Below, piece after piece: positions 60,375-64,000 of a DNA stretch of 64,000 nt. The stretch is from Suilimivivens aceti (lineage in GTDB: Bacteria > Bacillota > Clostridia > Lachnospirales > Lachnospiraceae): positions 1 through 64,000 of the forward strand of contig NZ_JAOQKJ010000002.1 in assembly GCF_025567405.1 (NCBI RefSeq), in the 5' to 3' direction. Position numbers and translations under genes: made by a program. Position 1 is the stretch's first letter, and every line of letters begins with the position of its first letter. The notes beneath the pieces were generated by a model. It was given only the letters and a program-made list of their open reading frames with translations. It did not search any database and had not been told where the DNA came from.

Positions 60375-61412
60375 ATGGCTGAAGTAGGAATCATAGGGGC
60401 AGGAAGCTGGGGAACAGCGCTATCCCTGCTTTTGTATAAAAACGGAAATCAGGTAACTGTCTGGTCAGCACTGGAAAATGAGATTCAGATGCTGAAGGAG
60501 GAACGGGAGCAGAAGGATAAGCTTCCAGGAGTGAAGCTGCCGGAGGATATGATTTTTACAACCAATCTGGAGGAAGCAATAAAGGGGAAGGATGTGCTTG
60601 TGCTTGCAGTACCATCGCCCTTCACCAGAAGTACTTCTGCAAAAATGAAGCCTTATGTAAAGGATGGACAGATCATTGTGAACGTGGCCAAGGGAATCGA
60701 GGAGACCACACTGATGACGCTTTCCGAGATCATAGAAGAAGAGATTCCACAGGCAAATGTGGCAGTGCTTTCAGGACCTTCCCATGCGGAAGAGGTAGGA
60801 AGAGGACTGCCGACAACGATCGTGGCAGGATCCAAGGATAAGGCGACAGCAGAGTATCTGCAGAATCTGTTTATGAGTGAGGTTTTCCGTGTTTATACCA
60901 GCTCAGATGTGCTTGGCATAGAGCTTGGTGCAGCACTTAAAAATGTTGTGGCTCTGGCTGCCGGTATTGCAGACGGACTTGGCTATGGTGATAATACCAA
61001 GGCTGCACTGATCACCCGGGGTATTGCTGAGATTGCAAGGCTTGGTATCGTAATGGGCGGAAGGATTGAAACCTTTTACGGGCTGACAGGAATAGGAGAT
61101 CTGATCGTAACCTGTGCTTCCATGCATTCCAGAAACAGAAGAGCCGGTATCCTGATCGGTAAGGGTGCAACTATGGAAGAAGCCATGGCAGAGGTCAAGA
61201 TGGTCGTGGAAGGGGTATATTCCGCTAAGGCCGGTTATGCACTTTCTAAAAAGTATCAGGTAAGCATGCCGATCATTGAACAGGTAAACAAGGTACTCTT
61301 TGAAGGAGCAAGTGCAGCCGATGCAGTAAAGGAGCTGATGCTCCGTGACAAGAAGGTAGAAAATATTGATCTCAGGAATCTGTATCAGAACAGTGCAGAA
61401 ATATCCTGGTAG
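60375..61412 (+). CDS. gpsA: NAD(P)-dependent glycerol-3-phosphate dehydrogenase
   Basis: A 345-aa enzyme reducing dihydroxyacetone phosphate to glycerol 3-phosphate. It has the Rossmann GAGSWGTAL motif, the active-site lysine region GAALKNVVALAAGIADGLGYGDNTKAAL and GLTGIGDLIVTC. GGAG-type sequence lies before the ATG. It supplies PlsY, encoded just upstream. Confidence 0.97.
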   Translation: MAEVGIIGAGSWGTALSLLLYKNGNQVTVWSALENEIQMLKEEREQKDKLPGVKLPEDMIFTTNLEEAIKGKDVLVLAVPSPFTRSTSAKMKPYVKDGQIIVNVAKGIEETTLMTLSEIIEEEIPQANVAVLSGPSHAEEVGRGLPTTIVAGSKDKATAEYLQNLFMSEVFRVYTSSDVLGIELGAALKNVVALAAGIADGLGYGDNTKAALITRGIAEIARLGIVMGGRIETFYGLTGIGDLIVTCASMHSRNRRAGILIGKGATMEEAMAEVKMVVEGVYSAKAGYALSKKYQVSMPIIEQVNKVLFEGASAADAVKELMLRDKKVENIDLRNLYQNSAEISW

Positions 61413-61442
61413 GATAGTGATAACAGAGGGAGGAACCTGCAG

Positions 61443-62390
61443 GTGAGTGACGAACAGAAAAATGATTTTTGGAGTTCATCATCCAATGATGATTTCTGGA
61501 ATAAGCCGGTCGGTGATGACTGGTTAAAAAAGGACGAGCCAAAGCCTGAAACAAATGAGCCTTCCTGGAATGAAAACCCGTATTACCAAAGCCATGTCCA
61601 TGAGGATGAGGTAAAGGGCAGTGTGTTTCATGAGGAAAACACAGACAGTACTTACTGGGACAAGGCAGCAGACAATGTTTACCGTGAACAGAAATCGGAC
61701 AATATTTATACCGGAGAAGTACCGGAGCAACAGAAGAAAAGAGTACATGTACATACTATTATCTGTCTGATCAGTATATGTATTATGGTATTTGTCATTC
61801 TGGCGGTTGCAGCGGCAGCATCTCTTACAAAAAACGTACAGAAAAAGGAAGCACGTGTGGTATCCTACACAGAAGAAAATCTTACTTCGCCGGTATTTGA
61901 TTATTATGATAACAATACGGTAACACTGGAGAATAACTGTTATACAATCGTAAATCATGATATTTATGCAGGCTTTCCGGAAGACTATTCCCTGATTGCC
62001 ATTAGGGTAGATGTGGAGAGCAGTGCTTATGTCCAAAATGCCTATGTCATGAAAAACTGTTATATCGGTTACGAAGAGAACGGAACAGTGGAATATAAAC
62101 AGTCGCTTGGAAGGGATGTTTATTATCCCTATGTGGCTGGATATGGATTTGACAGCAGCAGCTTTCTTTCAGATTACGGATGTGGTAATGGAGCTGATAT
62201 TACCGGTTATTTTTTCTTCCTGATTCCGGCAGATGTACAGGAAATTACACTGTATATGGAAAAATATGATCTGCAGCATGATACGATAGACAAAATAGAA
62301 ACGGTTATGTCATGGAACATGGGTGTTCTTCCTTATGATGAGGAAATCCCAGGCAGACTTGCAAAAGAGGGAGGGTATCATTATGAGTAA
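61443..62390 (+). CDS. Single-pass membrane protein of unknown function
   Basis: The 315-aa product is cytoplasmic and Trp/Asp/Asn-rich for ~100 residues (several D/N-FW-like repeats, e.g. DFWSSSSNDDFWNK), then one helix (about 103-125) and an external beta-rich domain (about 135-315) with YVMKNCYIGYEENGT- and FFFLIPADVQEITLYM-type strands. No family is recognised. The GTG at 61443 with GGGAGG at 61428-61433 is used. It overlaps the next gene by 8 bases. Confidence 0.78.
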   Translation: MSDEQKNDFWSSSSNDDFWNKPVGDDWLKKDEPKPETNEPSWNENPYYQSHVHEDEVKGSVFHEENTDSTYWDKAADNVYREQKSDNIYTGEVPEQQKKRVHVHTIICLISICIMVFVILAVAAAASLTKNVQKKEARVVSYTEENLTSPVFDYYDNNTVTLENNCYTIVNHDIYAGFPEDYSLIAIRVDVESSAYVQNAYVMKNCYIGYEENGTVEYKQSLGRDVYYPYVAGYGFDSSSFLSDYGCGNGADITGYFFFLIPADVQEITLYMEKYDLQHDTIDKIETVMSWNMGVLPYDEEIPGRLAKEGGYHYE

Positions 62391-62868
62391 GGTATTGAAA
62401 AACGGGATCACTGTACTGGTTGTTGCAGTCTGTGGCTTTGTCTGCCTGATCGCACTTCTTCTTTATGCATCGGGAGAACTGAAATATGCATCCTACGAGC
62501 TTGAGTCTGCTGTGAAGCCGGAGCTGGTTTCTGCTACAGCAGAGCGTATAGACAGTGGGACGCTGAAAAATGTGCGCGATGACAGGGACTATTATAAAGT
62601 AAAGCTGATGCTGCAAAATAACAGTAATTATGGATACTGGGACAGCTCACTATATTTCACATATAAGAAGCCAGATAACAGTAACGCCTATATTCAGGAG
62701 ATGGAGCATACATCAGCCTTTGACAGATGGCAGGATGGACGATACTTCCCGGCAGGGAAGGCGGCTGTCAGTGAACGGATCATAGAAGTTGATAAGGATT
62801 GCAGGGAAGTTAAGATTTCCCAACGTGGAGATGATACAGACCCTGTTACAGTACAATTAGAAAAATAA
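62383..62868 (+). CDS. Small membrane-anchored protein, partner of the preceding gene
   Basis: The 161-aa protein has one N-terminal helix (about 7-30) and an external domain with VKLMLQNNSNYGYWDSSLYF and a PAGKAAVSERIIEV strand, resembling immunoglobulin-like or DUF4352-type folds. It may be a shortened relative of the preceding protein's external domain. Its ATG lies inside the previous gene, indicating translational coupling. No function is known. tyrS starts 18 bases after it. Confidence 0.75.
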   Translation: MSKVLKNGITVLVVAVCGFVCLIALLLYASGELKYASYELESAVKPELVSATAERIDSGTLKNVRDDRDYYKVKLMLQNNSNYGYWDSSLYFTYKKPDNSNAYIQEMEHTSAFDRWQDGRYFPAGKAAVSERIIEVDKDCREVKISQRGDDTDPVTVQLEK

Positions 62869-62886
62869 AAGGGAGCAGATAAAACG

Positions 62887-64000
62887 ATGACGATTTTTGA
62901 TGAATTAAAAGCAAGAGGACTTCTTGCACAGCTTACAGATGAAGAGGAGATCAAGGAGCTGATCAACAATGGAAAGGCCACCTTTTATATCGGGTTTGAT
63001 CCTACCGCAGATTCTCTTCATGTTGGACATTTCATGGCACTCTGCCTGATGAAGAGACTGCAGATGGCAGGGAATAAGCCAATCGCGCTGATCGGCGGTG
63101 GTACCGGTATGATCGGAGATCCTTCCGGAAGAAGTGATATGCGTACTATGATGACACCAGAGACGATCCAGCATAACTGTGACTGCTTCAAGAAGCAGAT
63201 GAGCCGTTTTATTGATTTCTCAGAGGGCAAGGCCCTGATGGTCAATAATGCAGAATGGCTGATGGATCTGAATTATATTGAATTTCTAAGAGAGGTAGGA
63301 CCTCACTTCTCAGTTAACAATATGTTGAGAGCGGAGTGCTACAAGCAGAGAATGGAAAAGGGTCTTTCTTTCCTTGAGTTTAACTATATGCTGATGCAGA
63401 GCTATGATTTCTATGAACTGTTCCAGAAATACGGCTGCAATATGCAGTTTGGCGGTGATGACCAGTGGAGCAATATGCTTGGCGGAACTGAACTGATCAG
63501 AAGAAAGCTTGGTAAGGATGCCTATGCCATGACCATTACCCTGCTTCTGAATTCTGAGGGCAAGAAGATGGGTAAGACACAGAAGGGGGCTGTATGGCTT
63601 GATCCAGAGAAGACTTCTCCATTTGAATTCTATCAGTACTGGAGAAATGTGGCAGATGCAGATGTACTTAAGTGTCTGCGTATGCTTACCTTCCTGCCTC
63701 TTGAGCAGATTGATGAGATGGATCACTGGGAAGGCAGCCAGCTCAATCAGGCCAAGGAGATCCTGGCTTATGAGCTGACAAACCTTGTGCATGGTGAGGA
63801 AGAAGCAAAGAAAGCACAGGAAAGTGCAAGAGCACTGTTTAGTACTGGTGTGGCAGCACAGATGCCCACCTGTGAGCTGACAGATGAGGATATGGCAGAT
63901 GGAAGCATTGATCTGATCTCTGTACTGTGCAAGGCAGGACTGGTAAATACAAGATCTGAAGGCAGACGTGCTATCGAGCAGGGCGGCGTAACAGTAGGTG
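62887..64000 (+). CDS. tyrS: Tyrosyl-tRNA synthetase (3' end outside the window)
   Basis: A class I aminoacyl-tRNA synthetase. The HIGH motif is HVGH (45-48) and the KMSKS loop is KMGKT (about 229-233), with tyrosine-binding residues in FGGDDQWSNM. The frame stays open for 371 codons, up to the start of the S4 RNA-binding domain (NTRSEGRRAIEQGGV); about 35-40 residues are missing. The ATG at 62887 follows GGGAG. There is no T-box leader in the 18-base gap, so it depends on an upstream promoter. Confidence 0.96.
   Translation, partial: MTIFDELKARGLLAQLTDEEEIKELINNGKATFYIGFDPTADSLHVGHFMALCLMKRLQMAGNKPIALIGGGTGMIGDPSGRSDMRTMMTPETIQHNCDCFKKQMSRFIDFSEGKALMVNNAEWLMDLNYIEFLREVGPHFSVNNMLRAECYKQRMEKGLSFLEFNYMLMQSYDFYELFQKYGCNMQFGGDDQWSNMLGGTELIRRKLGKDAYAMTITLLLNSEGKKMGKTQKGAVWLDPEKTSPFEFYQYWRNVADADVLKCLRMLTFLPLEQIDEMDHWEGSQLNQAKEILAYELTNLVHGEEEAKKAQESARALFSTGVAAQMPTCELTDEDMADGSIDLISVLCKAGLVNTRSEGRRAIEQGGVTVG

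Noticed and set aside
62869..62886. T-box leader before tyrS
   Set aside because: The gap is 18 bases with only a ribosome site.

Overview
The window looks like the chromosome of a Gram-positive anaerobe of the Clostridia, most likely a Lachnospiraceae member (Blautia/Ruminococcus/Dorea-like; the genus cannot be fixed from the sequence). The grounds are moderate GC, strong AGGAGG-type ribosome binding sites, sigma-A promoters often with extended -10 elements, lipoprotein signals with no outer-membrane genes, the pta-ackA acetate pathway, a UPF0210/ACT pair, a DUF512 gene next to der, and the Firmicutes core order yceD-rpmF-plsX-acpP-rnc-smc-ftsY / ylxM-ffh-rpsP-khpA-rimM-trmD-rplS-rbgA-rnhB-ylqG-ylqH. 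I call 60 protein genes, 58 of them on the + strand, one tRNA and the tail of a 23S rRNA. Coding density is very high: no gene-free stretch exceeds about 220 bases. I see no IS element, prophage, CRISPR array, attachment site or frameshifted gene.

1-7.1 kb: the 23S rRNA 3' end and a terminator; a CheV-like chemotaxis coupling protein; a sirtuin-fold protein lacking the catalytic His; a lysine/glutamate-rich membrane protein; hisH-hisF; ung; diaminopimelate decarboxylase; tRNA-Leu(CAA). 7.1-15.2 kb: a small zinc-finger membrane protein, polA, coaE, a large FtsA-like ATPase with beta-grasp-like repeats, a WalJ-type MBL hydrolase, and the ACT/UPF0210 pair.

15.3-26.4 kb is the most unusual region. 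It holds two paralogous giant solute-binding lipoproteins, two MalF/MalG-type permeases, a HlyD-like adaptor, a MacB-periplasmic-core-like protein with only two membrane helices, and a GGDEF diguanylate cyclase. All are co-oriented and close together, and there is no ATPase. Uptake-type and efflux-type parts are mixed, and I could not match the set to a described system.

26.5-48 kb: tmcAL (minus strand, convergent), pta-ackA, the lipid/ribosome/cell-cycle block yceD to ftsY, then a metabolic island (threonine ammonia-lyase, YitT-type membrane protein, GH25 lysozyme, AraC-type regulator) lying between ftsY and ylxM-ffh. After that come the SRP/ribosome-maturation block and two signal peptidases around rbgA. 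48-56.9 kb: rnhB, an orphan FliK-like/FlhB-C-like pair (ylqG/ylqH), yraN, pgeF, a two-component system with a large sensor, and a divergent long prs on the minus strand. 56.9-64 kb: a PDZ/radical-SAM-like/DUF512 protein, der, plsY, gpsA, two overlapping membrane-anchored proteins of unknown function, and tyrS cut by the window end.

A recurring local architecture is a terminator-like stem, or other inverted repeat, overlapping the promoter of the next transcript: lysA/tRNA-Leu, ackA/yceD and araC/ylxM.
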